Shown here: one piece after another, positions 32,751 through 45,352 of the stretch
Position numbering within the stretch: position 1 is the first letter of the stretch
Layout of the letters: the number at the start of each line of letters is the position of its first letter
NCBI GenBank assembly: GCA_020631735.1
Contig: CM036191.1
Location: 38,299,335 to 38,363,334, forward strand
DNA length: 64,000 bases
Source of the DNA: Saccharum officinarum
Lineage: Eukaryota > Streptophyta > Magnoliopsida > Poales > Poaceae
Direction of reading: 5' to 3'
Position numbers and translations under genes: made by a program
The notes under the pieces: model-generated
What the model was told of the DNA's origin: nothing
The model's database searches: none
Seen by the model: only the letters and a program-made list of their open reading frames with translations

Positions 32751-35667
32751 TGTCACACCCGGTTTTCTAAAGAACAAAACCAGGCTAATCATATGTGTGC
32801 CCAGGAAGTCCACACATATGTCAGAATGAAAAAAAAATATCAGAAACAATGTTATTATATAACGTATACATAGCTATATTAACACTTACATCAGAGTATT
32901 GTGGAACGGTCACTAATCTTTTCTTCAGGCTCCAACATCACAGGGACGACTGACTGGGGGTAACATATGCCTAGCACTTCTACTAGTCTTCTGGAAACTC
33001 CACTACACCTTTGTCCTTTCTCCGAGTAGCATCTTACTACACACTGGAGTGTTGGGGAAATAGCAAGAGTGAGTCCATGTCGAACTCAACAAGTATAACA
33101 CAGGGTTCATGAGGCTCAAAAGGCTAGACACTGTTTAACTGCGTTTAGCTTTTATTCATATAATTAGCAATTGAAATGCATCAAGATAAACCGCTTCCCA
33201 TTAAAGAACCAATGATCAATTGTAATTAATGATAACAAATAGCATTAACATGAGCATAATAATAATCAACAATAATTAAACATGATATAGCAATGGTGAT
33301 AATCTATCTGTAAATGTTCCAAGGCCGCTCGTATCCGTGAGCACGACTAGTATACCAGTTTTTAACTCTGCGCAGAGGTGTACACTTTCACTGTGAGTCA
33401 TAACTTCCAAATGCATGGGTTCGCGACTCCCCAAAACACCAGAAATCATATAAAGCAACTTAAAGGTTCGTCAAACAAGTTAGGGCCATTAGATTCACTC
33501 GGCAGGCAGATGTAGAACCCCCTTCCCTGTGGCACAACAACCGCAGCCTATACACACTAGGCCAGGGGCTCGCACTACACCCAAAGTGGCAAGCCATTCT
33601 TACGCCATTTAAGGTAACCACTAACAAGCTAGAAAAGGTCCTTCAAGCAACTAAAGCCAGAGCCATATAGCCCTCACAGTTGTACTGTATGTCCCGGATG
33701 ATCACGTACAGATAAGTCCTTATGGAGAGAAACCAGAGCAACAATATAACCCCTTGCTCTAGCCCCCTTTTCAACAGTAATAAAATCATCATTAAAGGTT
33801 AATTGTTTAATCCATTAATCAAATTACAAGATCATTGTTCATAATTAAGCACTAGCAATAGCTACCCAAATGCATCCCCAAGGTTGACAAGAAATCAAGG
33901 TAGCAATCACTAAGTTATAATCTCTAAGGTTGTCAAGGAAGACACATGCATATGTATGATAATTTTAGTGAATAGGCAACAAGGATGGTCCCATGTTATA
34001 CTTGCCTTGATCAAAGCTTTCCTGATGATACTGCTGGTCTGACTCAAAATAATACTCCTGATCGTCTAGATACTGCTCACCTTCTATACTCGATCATCAA
34101 TCAACAACACACATGCATCCAAGCAAACATACACGAAGCAAACAAAGAGATACAATTAGAACAGTACACCAACAGTAACAAAACAGTAATAAAAGTTTAT
34201 AAAACTCTTCTACACGTTTCTACGATCACACAGACGCAAAGATCACCAAATTCGGAGTTAAAACGTGAAAGTTATGTATTTTCTAAGATTTCCTATAGAT
34301 AAATAAATACTCAATTATAAACTCGAAAAATAAATTATCAAAACTAACTGTACAACTACACTAACATGTAGAGCTCGCAAATACGAACCTAACGCAACTT
34401 GAACGGATCAAATCGGAGTTAAAACGAAGTTTTTATGACCAAAACAATTCTAGTGGCAAAACTGTAATTTCCTGAAAACGTATTTTTGAATAAACCAGAA
34501 AAAATACGCTTTCAAAACGCGAAAACGCATTTTCTGACATACGCTATGGACCGCGGGTTGATATCTAAAGAGCTGAGGGTCTCTTTAACAAATTTACCCG
34601 CGAAGGGGTAAGTTCTAATCTGGGCCCTTGATTTCAAATCGGACGGCTCACGTTCATCATCAACTCCACAGTAGAAAATCCGATCCCCTTTTCTAGGTCC
34701 GGCCGGCGGCCTCCATGGCCGACGCCATAAGCCCGCCGGAGAGCTTCGGCTCCACCTTCTCAGACCACAACTCGCCCCGCCACCAACACCAATCGGAAGA
34801 GAAGCTTCCCCCGAACTCGTCTACCTAGTTTAGGAAGACTGCTATAGCACGGAAACGAGACCCGGCTAGGTTAGGGCGGCGGCGCCATTGCCGGCTCACT
34901 GGAGCTTCGCAAACACGCGATTCCTAGCACTACAACTCAAAAGAAAAGCATGGGAAGGTAGAGAAGGAGATGGCGAACTCACCAAAACGAAAAAGAAGGA
35001 CTCCAATCCACCCGCAAGCCCCGACGACGGCAACCGAAACCTCCAACTCCCCCCAATCCCTAGAGCTCGGTTTCACGTGGTTGAACTAGAGTTTTAGATG
35101 AAAAATGGAAACTAGAGGACCTAGGCGTCCTATTTATAGCCTCAATCGTTGATTTTGGGAAACCATATCCGGAATACAAGATTCGATTGAGTTCGGTTGG
35201 AAAAGAGCTCAACTCCGGTCCGGTTACGAGGAAGGAGACGGCTGACATCGGGGTCCCACCGGTCAGCGACCAAGAAAATGAAGAGAAGGCGCGGCTGCTG
35301 GACTCGGCTGGCTCGGCCGAACTGGGCTGCTGCGGTGCGGTCCGGCCCACGCGGGCAGGCGCGGAGAAAGCAGACCTCGCCCGATGGCCCAAGGGAGAGG
35401 AGGCCGGCCGAGCAGGCTTCCAGGCCAACTTTGCTCAGGTAAGTTGTTTTATTATTTTTTTCTTCTTTCTTTTCTTCATTTGTTTGTTTTCAAACTATTT
35501 CAAACAAAATTTTCTAAACCAAATCAAAATAAAATAAATCCACACCACAAAAGAAAATAAATGCAGCAGCATGAATGCATCACCAAAATAGTTTTTAAAA
35601 TTTTAATTTGCCCTAATTGTTATCTAATTTCTTCAAAATTCATTATCTCTAAAATTTGGGTGTTACA
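32751..35667 (-). mobile_element. Solo LTR inserted in the LINE, 2917 bp
   Basis: It begins TGTCACACCC and ends GGGTGTTACA, with a perfect 5-bp duplication AAAGA at 32746-32750 and 35668-35672. Its first 80 bases are the reverse complement of the end of the solo LTR at 10567-14236, and internal blocks (AACAAGTTAGGGCCATTAG near 33474) match the 1-7963 LTRs. No internal region remains, so it arose by LTR-LTR recombination. Confidence 0.92.
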
Positions 35668-35672
35668 AAAGA

Positions 35673-36010
35673 TAATCCTGATTTCTATCAAATGTTCTTA
35701 AAAGAGTATCACTACAATCAGCTATCATAGTTTCATGTAGACCAATAAACTAAAATTTGTATTCAAGAATAAGGTTTTTTAAAAAGGTAGAGACCCCTTT
35801 CTTTTTAAGGCCTCTACAATTCCAGAATAATCCATGAACTATCATTTTTTTCTTTTGTTTCTTTCTTTTATTCAGATTCATAGGAATTTTCAAATTCCTG
35901 GAATCTAGCAAGCCAGGATCTTCCTGGTCTTGCTTCCACCCCTCTGGGGAGAAACCAAACTTTTTCTTCTTACCAAACTTGCTTTTCTCTTTTGATTGCT
36001 GAATCAACAT
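35673..36010 (-). pseudogene. LINE ORF2 start, endonuclease N-terminal part
   Basis: Minus strand. The frame contains FWNCRGLKKKGVSTF (the invariant N of LINE endonucleases) and then, past a stop at 35750, FIGLHETM with the catalytic glutamate. It ends mid-codon-run at the solo LTR (NQDYL). The upstream part of the frame, rich in K and N, is the ORF1/ORF2 junction. Broken by one in-frame stop. Confidence 0.82.
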
Positions 36011-36210
36011 TTCACCAATATCAGAATCCTCATTAGAACTAACAATATTGATAATGTGATCTTCATTAGGAATAAACTCAACAATCTAAACATAACTATT
36101 GGATTTAGTTTGATTCATTTGTTTTAAATGTAAACAGTTTCTAGCAGCCTCTAACTCCTTAAGCATATCAAAACTAGCAAACTCAGTATCATTAACAAGC
36201 ACACCCATAT

Positions 36211-37695
36211 CTTTAGCTAAATCATGTAACACTTGATTCTCAATATCAGCAAAGGCATGAGGTTTTTTTGTGTTACCTTCAAGACCCCTTTTTTAGCCAT
36301 AGCTTCATTTCTCTCCGTCGCAGTGAGATGGATAACACCCTCCAAACGTTCACTTCTTGTTTCATCTTGAGGCATCTTAGGTTGTTCATCTTCTTGCATC
36401 TTCTCAGTGTTCAAACTATCATCCACCACCATAGGCATCTTCTCGGTGTTAATACAAGTACCCCCCACCAAAGCTCCAGCCTGACCATCCTCAGTGATAA
36501 CACTTTCTTGAGAGTTAATGATAGCGTCATCAACCATTTCTCTTCCATCAATATTGTCACAGTAGAAGGGACCGCACATAAGAAGGAATGTCAGTACTAA
36601 TGGAAGCATTCTTTTTCTGAATCTGAATCTGAATGTTCAGATCCTAGGAAGCAGTAATAGCTCTTGCATCTTCTTCCATGAACCAAACCTGCTTATCAGA
36701 ACTGTTCTCATTCACTTGAGACCCCTCTTGCTCTCCATAATTATAGTCATCAATTTTCCTAAGCTTTTCACTCAGTGTGTCACTTTCAGCATCAGATTCC
36801 ACAAAGGTATCAGGAATGCGTACTTTCTTAGCTACTTCTTCAGTGGTATTTGACTATGAGGCCACAATCTTGGAGGACTGACAGACTATCTCCATTACAG
36901 GTCTCTGATCCACACCCTTGCATGACCTTTAGGCTTACTTCCTTGCAACTTAGGAGGAGCTGAGTTAGCAACCAGAGCAACCTTTTGTTGTTAAGGCCCC
37001 TTACTAGAACCAACATTATTGATTTGACTTCCACTTTGATTAGAAGGACCACCCAATTGAAGAGTCTTGGGTTGATCACCAGCCTTCAACTTCTTTGGTT
37101 CAGGACCCTTCTCTGTGATCTTAATGCCACTGTTTAAGGTCTTAATGGTCTGCCCCTCTTGGATCTCTCTTTCAAAAATGAAATCATGAAGGTAAATCCC
37201 CAGGGTTCCTTCAGCAGTCCTAGGTACTTTATGCACATCTCTACAAGCAATCTTGACCCTCACATAATCAGCTCTGAATCTTATTTTTTCATCAATCTCC
37301 ATGACCTTTCCAACCAAGCCTCCCACTTTTGCAATTGTCCTGATTGATCTCTGGTCAACAGGAATATCTTTCACCCTAAACCAGGCTTGTTCCAAAACAC
37401 CTTTGGCACCCATCTTAGGAGACCCCTGCTCCACTTTCATGTAGGCATCAACAGACATCATAGCTAGACCTTTGAACTGATTCCAATCAAAGACCATCTT
37501 AGCAGTAGGAAATCTCATGATAAACCAGTTGTCCCCAACCTACCGTGCATTCCATTTCCAAGAGCTAGACCTAGCAATCATCATAAACTGTTGCTCAATT
37601 TATCTGGCAGTTGCATGACCTTCAAGAATAGAGATGACTCCTATGTTTTCTTTCTCTTTAGCTAGCCTTGGGTCAATACATTCCTCTATGAAAAA
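36211..37695 (-). pseudogene. LINE ORF1 (DUF4283-type), broken
   Basis: Minus strand, from about 37695 leftward. The first block has the DUF4283 pattern of plant LINE/retroposon ORF1 proteins: FMMIARSSSWKWNAR, then WFIMRFPTAKMVFDW and AWFRVKDIPVDQRS with a G-rich EIDEKIRFRADYVRVKI segment (open 37518-36991). A low-complexity linker follows, then an acidic tail (36609-36217). Stops at about 37600 and 37540 and frameshifts near 36990 and 36610 break it. No CCHC knuckle is visible in the expected place. ORF1 protein normally binds element RNA. Confidence 0.75.
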
Positions 37696-37699
37696 CAAA

Positions 37700-39966
37700 C
37701 TTTGGTCTTCTACTTGGGCAGCGCACAGTTATGTGAATAAGGTGGAGAAGATCAAGATGAGGCTTGGCTTGATGGACCGGTTGCAAGAGTGAAGGGCAAG
37801 TCAGAGGCTTTGAAGCGCTGGACCGCGTGGCAGGATGCTTGAGCAAAGACTTGGCGCCGATGGACCGATGCAATGGTGAAGAGCAAGTGAGGTCAAGATC
37901 GATGAACTAATAAGGTCATATGATGATATGAAGTGGATCATATCATTGTTGATCGTGTTGGTGCATGTGTTGCATCGACATTGGAGGAGATGGAATGGAA
38001 TGCGCAAGGCAAAGGTGTAGCCTATAGGGCATTTCATTTTACTGGTCATAGGTGTGTAGAGAAGTTTATGACCGGGTTTATGATAGATGACCGTACTATC
38101 AAGAGGGACAAACTTGTTTGCATATCGGTCATCTAGTGCCACTCGAGTTATCTAACTTCGCATCGTTGCTAGGATCGAGTGGCATGGTGAAAAGAGTGCT
38201 AATCCTTTGGAAAAATATTTGTGAAAAGCTAACACACGTGCACAAGGTGGTGTATCTCTTGGTGGTGTTAGCACATTTGCAAAGAAAAAGAAGTTGGAAG
38301 TAAGGAGGAGGTCGCAGAGAGCTTGGGTTGCTTTCTGGACAATAGCAGACTATCTGCCCTTTGGTGGCAGACTATCCGCGGTCCTCGGACGCTGACGTTT
38401 GGGAGGGATCGGACGCGACACTCGCACTGTTCATGGGCTGACAGGTGAACGGCATACTGTCCATGCCTAGGTGGTGGACTATCCGCCGGCTAAAATCGGT
38501 GGCTAGCAGAGTTGCTGGGAACTCTGTCTAGGCTGTTGGAAATCAACGGCGAACTGTCTGGCCCTATAAGGGTGGACTGTCCGCCGGCTAATTTTTGAGG
38601 AACATAGGTTGCTGGACAGGTTCTGGACTTGTCATCGAGTTTGAACGGTGGACTGTCCGCCTATAATTCCTGGACTGTCCGTGGTAACGATTTGAACTCT
38701 AACGGCTAGTTTCAGGTGAACGGCGGACTGTCCGGGCCCTATGGGGCGGACTGTCTGGGGTGACCATTATTGCACCTAACGACTAGTTTCAGCGTAAGGG
38801 AGGACTGTCCGTAGTTCACTTTTCAGCACGCGTCCAAACGGCTAGTTTGAGGCCTCCCTCTATAAATAGAGGTGGTGGCCGGCCATTTGAGGAGTTGAGC
38901 ACCTTGGGGACTTAGTGTCCTTATGTGAGAGTGCTTGGGAGCCTCCAACTCACTTGTGATTAGTGCAAATCATATCCGTTAAGTGAGAGGACGATTCTAG
39001 TGCGGTGCATGAGAGATTGCAAGTGTTGGCATTAGGTGATCGAGTTACAAGCCGGTGATGTTTGTTACTTTTGGAGGTTGCCATCTCCTAGATGGCTTGG
39101 TGGTGATCTTTGTTGAAGCACGCAAAGAAGATTATGCGGTGCTTTGGAGAAGAGATTGTGAGGGGTATTGTGCTCACCCCGCGGGAGTCACGACAAAGAG
39201 CAACTCTAGTAGAGCGGGACGCGAAGGGAGACAAGTGGTCTGTCTGGGTCAAGTGCTAGAGCTTATGGTAAGCACTCCACATGGGAGAGTGTGACTTGTG
39301 GGTCACCACTAGCCAGAGGACCGGTGGCAATCTTGGAGCTTGTCTCAACCGGGACTAACTTGGTGACAACCAAGTGAACCTCGGGATAAAAATCATCGTG
39401 TGAACCTTATTCACCTCGTTGGTTTGCATGTCCCCAACTCAAACTTGTATTTACTTTCATATATATATTGTGCTTATGTAGTTGCTCTTGTGATTAGTTA
39501 GCTTGTGTAGCTTACCTTCTTGCTTGTGTAACATAGGAGTAGCTTCCTTGCGTGACTAATTTAGTTTGAGTAATCTTGTTAGTCACATTGCTTAGTTTGT
39601 GTAGCTAAGTAATTTAAGCTCTCTAATTTGGCTTGTGTAGCCTTGTTGTTGAGCATTGCTAGTGAGCTTAGGCTTTATGTGCTTTGTATCACTAGATTGT
39701 GTAGGTGCTCCTCGGTTTCCTTGAAGTACTAGTTGCATAGGTTTGTGTGACCTTGCAAGCTAGAATTAGTTAGATGAGCACTAACTAATCCAGCACTTTT
39801 GTTGCCTATTTAGGATCTTTATAAGATGCTTGAGAATTTAGGTAGAGGGGTGTATAGTCTTAGCTAGACCGATAGTTATAATTCCGCATTTGTTTTGGTT
39901 AGCCGGTGCGATTATTTTTTAGAAAAGACTATTCATCCCCATCTAGTGCGCCATCTCGACCCTACA
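37700..39966 (+). mobile_element. Copia LTR (solo or 3' LTR), start uncertain
   Basis: The right end is CTCGACCCTACA (39966), homologous to the LTR end at 15797 and inverted at 43147. No primer site follows, so it is a 3' or solo LTR. The start lies at about 37700-37750, but I cannot find a matching target duplication for the right flank CTCCC. The central part (38360-38830) holds repeated GGCGGACTGTCCG-type motifs. CTATAAATAGAGG at about 38861 is a good TATA candidate for element transcription. It covers the 5' end of the LINE. Confidence 0.7.
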
Positions 39967-40487
39967 CTCCCAGGCAGCTCGCCCAGGGGTGTTGTGGCCT
40001 CGAGCCCAGGCGCCGCGACCGACGACCCCGCGCTGCGGCCCTAGCGTTCGGCCACTTCCATCTAGCCTCCAGAGCTCCGAAGTGTGATTGTGCGACCTTG
40101 ATTTAATTTCCTCATTCAGAGGTAATAAAAATTGAAACCCCTTTGGCCTTTGCTATGTTCTGTCAAATGTAATTGTCGATTACAAAATTCATAGATGCAC
40201 ATTTGGTTCCTTGTAGGCAGTGGTATTTTTCTTATCATGGGCATACCCTACTCTAAAATCCTGGGTCTGCCACTGGCCATTGTGAAGCTGACCTTAAGCT
40301 AGACCACAATAAAGTTTGGCCATAAGCTTACGATGCATCGCAAGGGAATAAAATATTTATCAGTGTAACTTGTGGCGTACAACACACGCTCTCTCTTCAG
40401 CCTCCAACTTCCGTTGCCCGCACCTGTGGCCTCTTTTAAATGTAAAATTGGTCCCACACTAATGCTAACTTTCACCTTTCCCTTTAG
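39967..40487. other. Unassigned sequence, no gene seen
   Basis: A GC-rich patch at 39967-40080 followed by mixed sequence. Frames are short and without motifs. Confidence 0.4.
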
Positions 40488-40800
40488 GCTGAGCGGTTGA
40501 GCACTCCAGCACCCTCCAGCGGGCGGCGGGACATGCATGTCCACGGCGCTGGATCCGGGATCTGGATCGGCGGGACACGACCACGGGACAAAAGCTCAAC
40601 TACTACCGCTCAGTTACTTGTAAGCAGCTGACGGCGGCGGCGTTGCGTCTGTATAAATAGAGGAGCTGGAGTGGAACAACGGGATCTGGATGGATCGGCC
40701 CACTGCTGCCCGACTGATGAACCGCTTGGGCTGGAGTGTTAATCTATTTGGGCTGGGCCTAAGGAGGAGCCCCACGTCAAATTATCTTGCTGTAATTTTT
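40488..40800 (-). promoter_or_regulatory. Copy D: detached exon-1/promoter of the tandem family
   Basis: About 300 bp aligning to the promoter side of copies B and C: GGCGGGACATGC, GGGATCTGGATCGG, TATAAATAGAGGAGCTGGAG (40653-40672) and TTGGGCTGGGCC (40748-40759). The telobox is missing. The coding body does not follow. It lies 13 kb from the main array in the same orientation. Confidence 0.55.
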
Positions 40801-41569
40801 AGGACAAAAGTCCACCTCTGACCTCCCTCGACCATCGCAAGTCTGATTTACCTTTCTCGTCAAAAAGTAGATTTTTAAACTCTCTTAACTTTAGAAACCA
40901 TCTACTTTACCTCGCTGAATGGTTTTGGCTAATGTGACACACCGTATCGATACATGTCGCCAAATTAGTCACAAGAGAGATAAAATTGAACTACATTATA
41001 GTTTATATAGGAATTAAATAAACTCTATAAAAAATATGAAAATGTTTTTTAAATATAAAAATATTATTTTTGAAAAATATACATTTTAAAACTCTAAAAT
41101 CTAATTTAATCTTAGAAAATTTATGGAAAATTTGTTTTAGCTCAGAAAAAAACATGAATCCGGTTTCCTCTTCTTCTTTTTTTCTTTCCAAAACACGCTC
41201 TATATTGTGGTGATAAAGTTGTCTCTATTTGGTGTTTATTTGTTATAGTAGACACTCTCATTGTATGTTATAGCTAGTCTTTGTTGACTTGGATAGGCTC
41301 CACGAGCTACATACTTAGCATGTTGCAAAGAAATATTCCAATCACACCGATGTGAGTGGGGCCTATGAAATTATGCAAAAAATATATATAATAAACTATT
41401 CACAAGGATTAGAGAAGGAAGAAAAATAGAAAACTAAAAGAAGAAAAATACTGCTAGTCCGCTATTATTACAATTTAGAGGCCCATTTGCATTGGTACCC
41501 TGAATCGGCTGACCGATCGATTCCTAGTCTAGACTTAAAAAAAAGTAGCCTCAAGACCCTCCTCAGTTA
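40801..41569. other. AT-rich non-coding DNA
   Basis: No gene. Very AT-rich at 40990-41130. Nothing else identified. Confidence 0.5.
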
Positions 41570-41969
41570 TGGGTAGCGCTGATGCCTGCCTGCCGCGGCT
41601 CCGGGCTGCCGCCGACGCCGAGTAGTTTTCTGGTGCATGTATGGCTCGCTGTCTAGTCATTCCTGGCGCGCGGGCTGGATCGGAGTAATATCGATGACGT
41701 AAGTGTCATCAGGAGCAGTCGTAGACGACGACGGCTCTGCTGCTGCTGCATGTACTACAGAGTCCCCGGCCGGCGGAAGGTGGCACGCCTACATCGTCGT
41801 CGTTCCCTTCAGTCCTGCATTGCCGCCATGCATGCAAGCATTCAGTTTAGGTCGAGTTATTTGCTAGCTAATACATCAATCAAGTACGCAGTAATTGTGA
41901 CCATGTAGGCATCTAGCTGACGACGGAGCGAACATCGTCTCTGATGACACGCACACGTATACGGACCTG

Positions 41970-42410
41970 ATGGCAAGCGATGGAGAAGGATGGTTCGGCG
42001 GCTGCACGACGAGGAGGAAGGCGTTGACGGCGAGGATGAGGTGACAATAGGAGTCGACGCGGCTTCGCAGATCACGGAACCGCGTGGCCATGCCCCTGCC
42101 GCCCCGGACGCGCGCATACAGCGGACTCCACGAGGCTGTTCGCGTCCCTGAGGGTCTCGTCCTGCTGCTGCTGCCGCTGCGTGATCCAGCGGCCGCCAAC
42201 CGAGCTCAGGAGCGCCCGGAGCATCCGCACGCGCCCCTCGAGCTTCCTGCATTCCTTCCTAGCTTGGTGAAACAGCAGGAAGCTCATGGCTATGGTGATG
42301 AGCGTGACGGCGTCCAGTCCCAGGAGCTGAGCCAGGTTGGCCGCCTTCGCGACGATGTCCCATAGCGCCACCACCATTTGATATATATTTTCGCCACGCA
42401 CTCTTCCCAC
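41970..42410 (-). pseudogene. MCAfunc-domain protein fragment with a one-base frameshift
   Basis: The minus-strand frame from 42410 contains ALWDIVAKAANLAQLLGLD and ARKECRKLEGRVRMLRALL, then LRDANSLVES. This is the MCAfunc pattern found at the N-terminus of MCA (mid1-complementing activity) and related plant proteins, which act at the plasma membrane in calcium and mechanical signalling. The likely start is the Met at 42377. After LVES (about 42124) the pattern continues one frame over as MATRFRDLRSRVDSYCHLIL, so a single base is missing. No later kinase, PLAC8 or other domain is seen. It could be a pseudogene, a small MCAfunc-only gene with a sequencing error, or exon 1 of a larger broken gene. 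Confidence 0.6.
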
Positions 42411-43146
42411 ACACTGATGATGATCTATTAATTAGCTCCTGCAAGAGTAATACATAAAACGGTCACAGCCCGGATGAATATAATAATTAATGTATATACG
42501 AAATGGAACGATCGAAGTATATATGTTCTGTTCAAGGAGTGTGTTTTAATTTGTACTCCTACATACCCTTCAAGCAAGGCTTCAGAGCCCCGCCAATATA
42601 CGAAATGGATCTGCGTACGTAACTGCTGTAGTACCGCAACTCGTTCAAGCCGGAGCAGACACGCGCGCACATATAAGCACGGTTCGAAGGTTGGCGTGAA
42701 GGATTTCAACGTGATGAGCTGCATTGCACTGCACTGTAGTGGTCTGACTCGTTTACCCACAAAAGAGACTTACAATAGTACTGGTCTGACTCATTTACCC
42801 ACCCCTTTTGTTGAGTGACATGAATGTCTCCATTATATAATCTTCATCCACTTGGAAAAATTATCCTGCTCAATAAATGTGACTATACAATCATCTAAAA
42901 TATTATCACCTCGCTTATTCCTTAACTGTGTTTTCACTCTGTGGCACCACGGACAAGAGCTAAGGTGTGGCGCCTTGTATTTCAGAATTAGAGGGAAAAA
43001 CCTTATACCTTGTATTCTACTTTAGGATAGAGGGTGTAAAGTACAAATATTGTTACTTAATTTATTGGGATAAAAAAGGAAAAGTTAAAAATAAAATGCA
43101 GCACTTAGTAAGAATTAAATATGCACCCTATTAGTTTAGCCATAAA
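42411..43146. other. Upstream of the MCAfunc fragment, no gene seen
   Basis: No coding motif. A repeated phrase GGTCTGACTC(G/A)TTTACCCAC occurs at about 42741 and 42782. Frames of about 110 codons on both strands at 42428-42818 overlap each other and show no family features. Confidence 0.4.
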
Positions 43147-44177
43147 TGTAAGGTCGAGATGGCAGACTAAAGGAGGGTGAATAGTCATTTCTAAAACTTA
43201 ATCGCGTCGGCTAACCGAAACAAATGCGGAATTAAACTATCAGTCTGACCAAGATTACACCCCTTTATATATAAGTTCACAGGCACCTTACAAAGATCTT
43301 ATTTAGGCAACAAAGGTCCAGGGCTAGCTAGAGCTCACCTAATCAATTCTAGAGCAAGTTCACACAAGGCTATACACTAGTACTTCAAGCAAACCGGGGA
43401 GCTCCTACACAATCCAGTAAGCAAAAGCACAAAGCTCCTAAGCTCACTAACAATGCTCAATAACAGGGCTACACAAGCCAAATTAGAGAGCGTAAATTAC
43501 TTAGCTATACAAACTAAGCAATGTGACTAACAAGGTTACTCAAACCAAATTAACCATGCAAGTGAGCTACTTCTATGCTACACAAGCAAGAAGGTAATTA
43601 GCAAGCTATACAAGCACAACTAGTAACTAGAGCAACTCCACGAGCACAATGTATGAAATGTAAATACAAGCTTGTATTGCACGGAATGCAAACCACCGAG
43701 AAGATGATGAAGACAATGTTGACACAGTGATTTTTCTCCCAAGGTTTACTTGGTTGCCACCAAGCTACGTTACGTTCCCGTTGTGTCGACCGCTCACTTG
43801 GTGGTTCGGCAGCTAATTGGTATCATCCGCTAAGCCCGCATGTCGGGCACCGCAAGAACCTACCCCAAAAGTGAGGGTAGCCCAACGACACGCTCAACTA
43901 GAGTTGCTCTTCGCGATCCCCGTGGTGTGAGCACAATCCCTCTTACAAATCCTCCTCCGGAGCAACGCACAATCTTCTCGCGTGTTTCAACAGAGTCGCA
44001 AGCCACCAAGCCGTCTAGGAGGTGGCAACCTCCAAGAGTAACAAGCACCACCGGCTTGTAACACCATCACCTAGTGTCACTCGATGCAACCTCACGATGC
44101 AATCACACTAGAATCGCTCACTCATTCAATCAGATGAACACTATCATGCAAGATTGAGTTAGAGGGCTTTGATGCAC
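43147..44177 (-). mobile_element. Copia LTR fragment, minus strand, 5' part missing
   Basis: The reverse complement matches the right half of the LTRs at 14237-15797 and 37700-39966, ending CTCGACCTTACA (plus strand TGTAAGGTCGAG at 43147). The similarity stops at about 44177, after the AGCCCTCTAACTCA phrase. The left flank is ATAAA; no matching duplication is found because the other end is lost. Confidence 0.75.
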
Positions 44178-44237
44178 AAATTTTAAAGCGTTCGTAAAAA
44201 CTACATGATGAAACTTGAAACCAAACCACCTCCACTA

Positions 44238-44604
44238 CACCAAAGAGGGCACATAGGGCTATCTAGAGAAGCCAAAACATGATATCACTACTTAATTCAA
44301 TTTCACAGAATAAATTCATGAACTTGGTGTTGTCGACTGTTATTGGACTTGAAAAATCTTCAAAGTCTTGCCCGATTTAGCTCGCAAGTTCCATTTCCAA
44401 GCTGTTAAACATACTAGTTAACCATACTATTTTTCTATGACAAAAGTTGCATTCCCACCCACAAGGTTTGTACTACAATTTTATTAATGTGCCATATATA
44501 TGTTCTATAACATTTTTATTCATGAAAATTTGGTTTCCAACCTTACGCACATTTGAATTTTTAGCTAGACCAATTCTATTAGAAATAGGGACTTGCTAAA
44601 ATTT
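44238..44604. repeat. 367-bp repeat, copy 1 (partner at 50106)
   Basis: Nearly identical to 50106-50471; I see a single one-base difference (AAATTCATG versus AAATCATG). It carries no coding frame. Confidence 0.9.
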
Positions 44605-45150
44605 AGGTGTCTGAGTTTTAATTTCTTTCATGGGATGGTTATTGTATATATTTTATATTAAAATTGCCGCTTTATTTCGTTGCAATTTCTTTAGGCACAA
44701 TCTATAGTTTTCGTTTTCGAAAATAAAAACCGGTTAGACAAAACCACAAACCCGACAAAATCTGATTTGTGTTGCCACAAAGACAATTAACAATTTACAC
44801 TTATTTTTATAGTTAGACAAGGACAAAAGTTTGATATGTTATAACACAAAAATAAATAACAAATCATAGAACTAGTTGATGGTACAAGTGTGTTGCCTGA
44901 AACCATCTTAAAATTCAAGCCCCTAAATCACATAGGAGAAGTGCTAGAAATAACACCAAAATAATCACTATAACTCTAATTCAATTTGGGTGTAAATAAT
45001 CCAATATAAGATGACACTAAAAATTAGGGTGTGGACAGAAGATTTCCGTCCGAATCCTAGTTTTATTTACTTTCATGCATGCTATTTATGAAGAATATAA
45101 AGAGAATGAAACGAAAATAAAAAAATCAGATGTAGGACAGATGATTTAAT
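44605..45150. other. Continuation of the repeat, then AT-rich non-coding DNA
   Basis: Bases 44605-44764 are absent from the second copy at 50471. The rest has no coding signal. Confidence 0.5.
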
Positions 45151-45352
45151 CTTCACCCGTCACAAATTTCAGGATTTATCGGTGTTGTACATTAAGTGGT
45201 AAGTGACGTTCTCGTTGACAGCGAGGTGCTTGTAGTGACTTCATCAATCTCGAAGATTTACAGGCTTAGTCTTCATAGATGCTTACAGGGGTATGATTTG
45301 CGTGTGACGGGTGAGTGTGCGTGCGTTATAAGTGTTACTGTGTAATTCTAAA
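45151..45352 (+). mobile_element. Retroposon tail (SINE or LINE-like), plus strand
   Basis: The order GTGGTAAGTGACGTTCTCG, GACAGCGAGGTGC, GTGACTTCATCAATCTCGA, then GGGTGAGTGTGCGTGCG and a short A run matches a 3' tail often seen in grass retroposons. A second copy lies inverted at about 46631. Family assignment is from memory of the pattern only. Confidence 0.4.

Noticed and set aside
44231..44260. CACTACACCAAAG as a CACTA transposon terminus
   Set aside because: No matching inverted end or 3-bp duplication found; the match may be chance.
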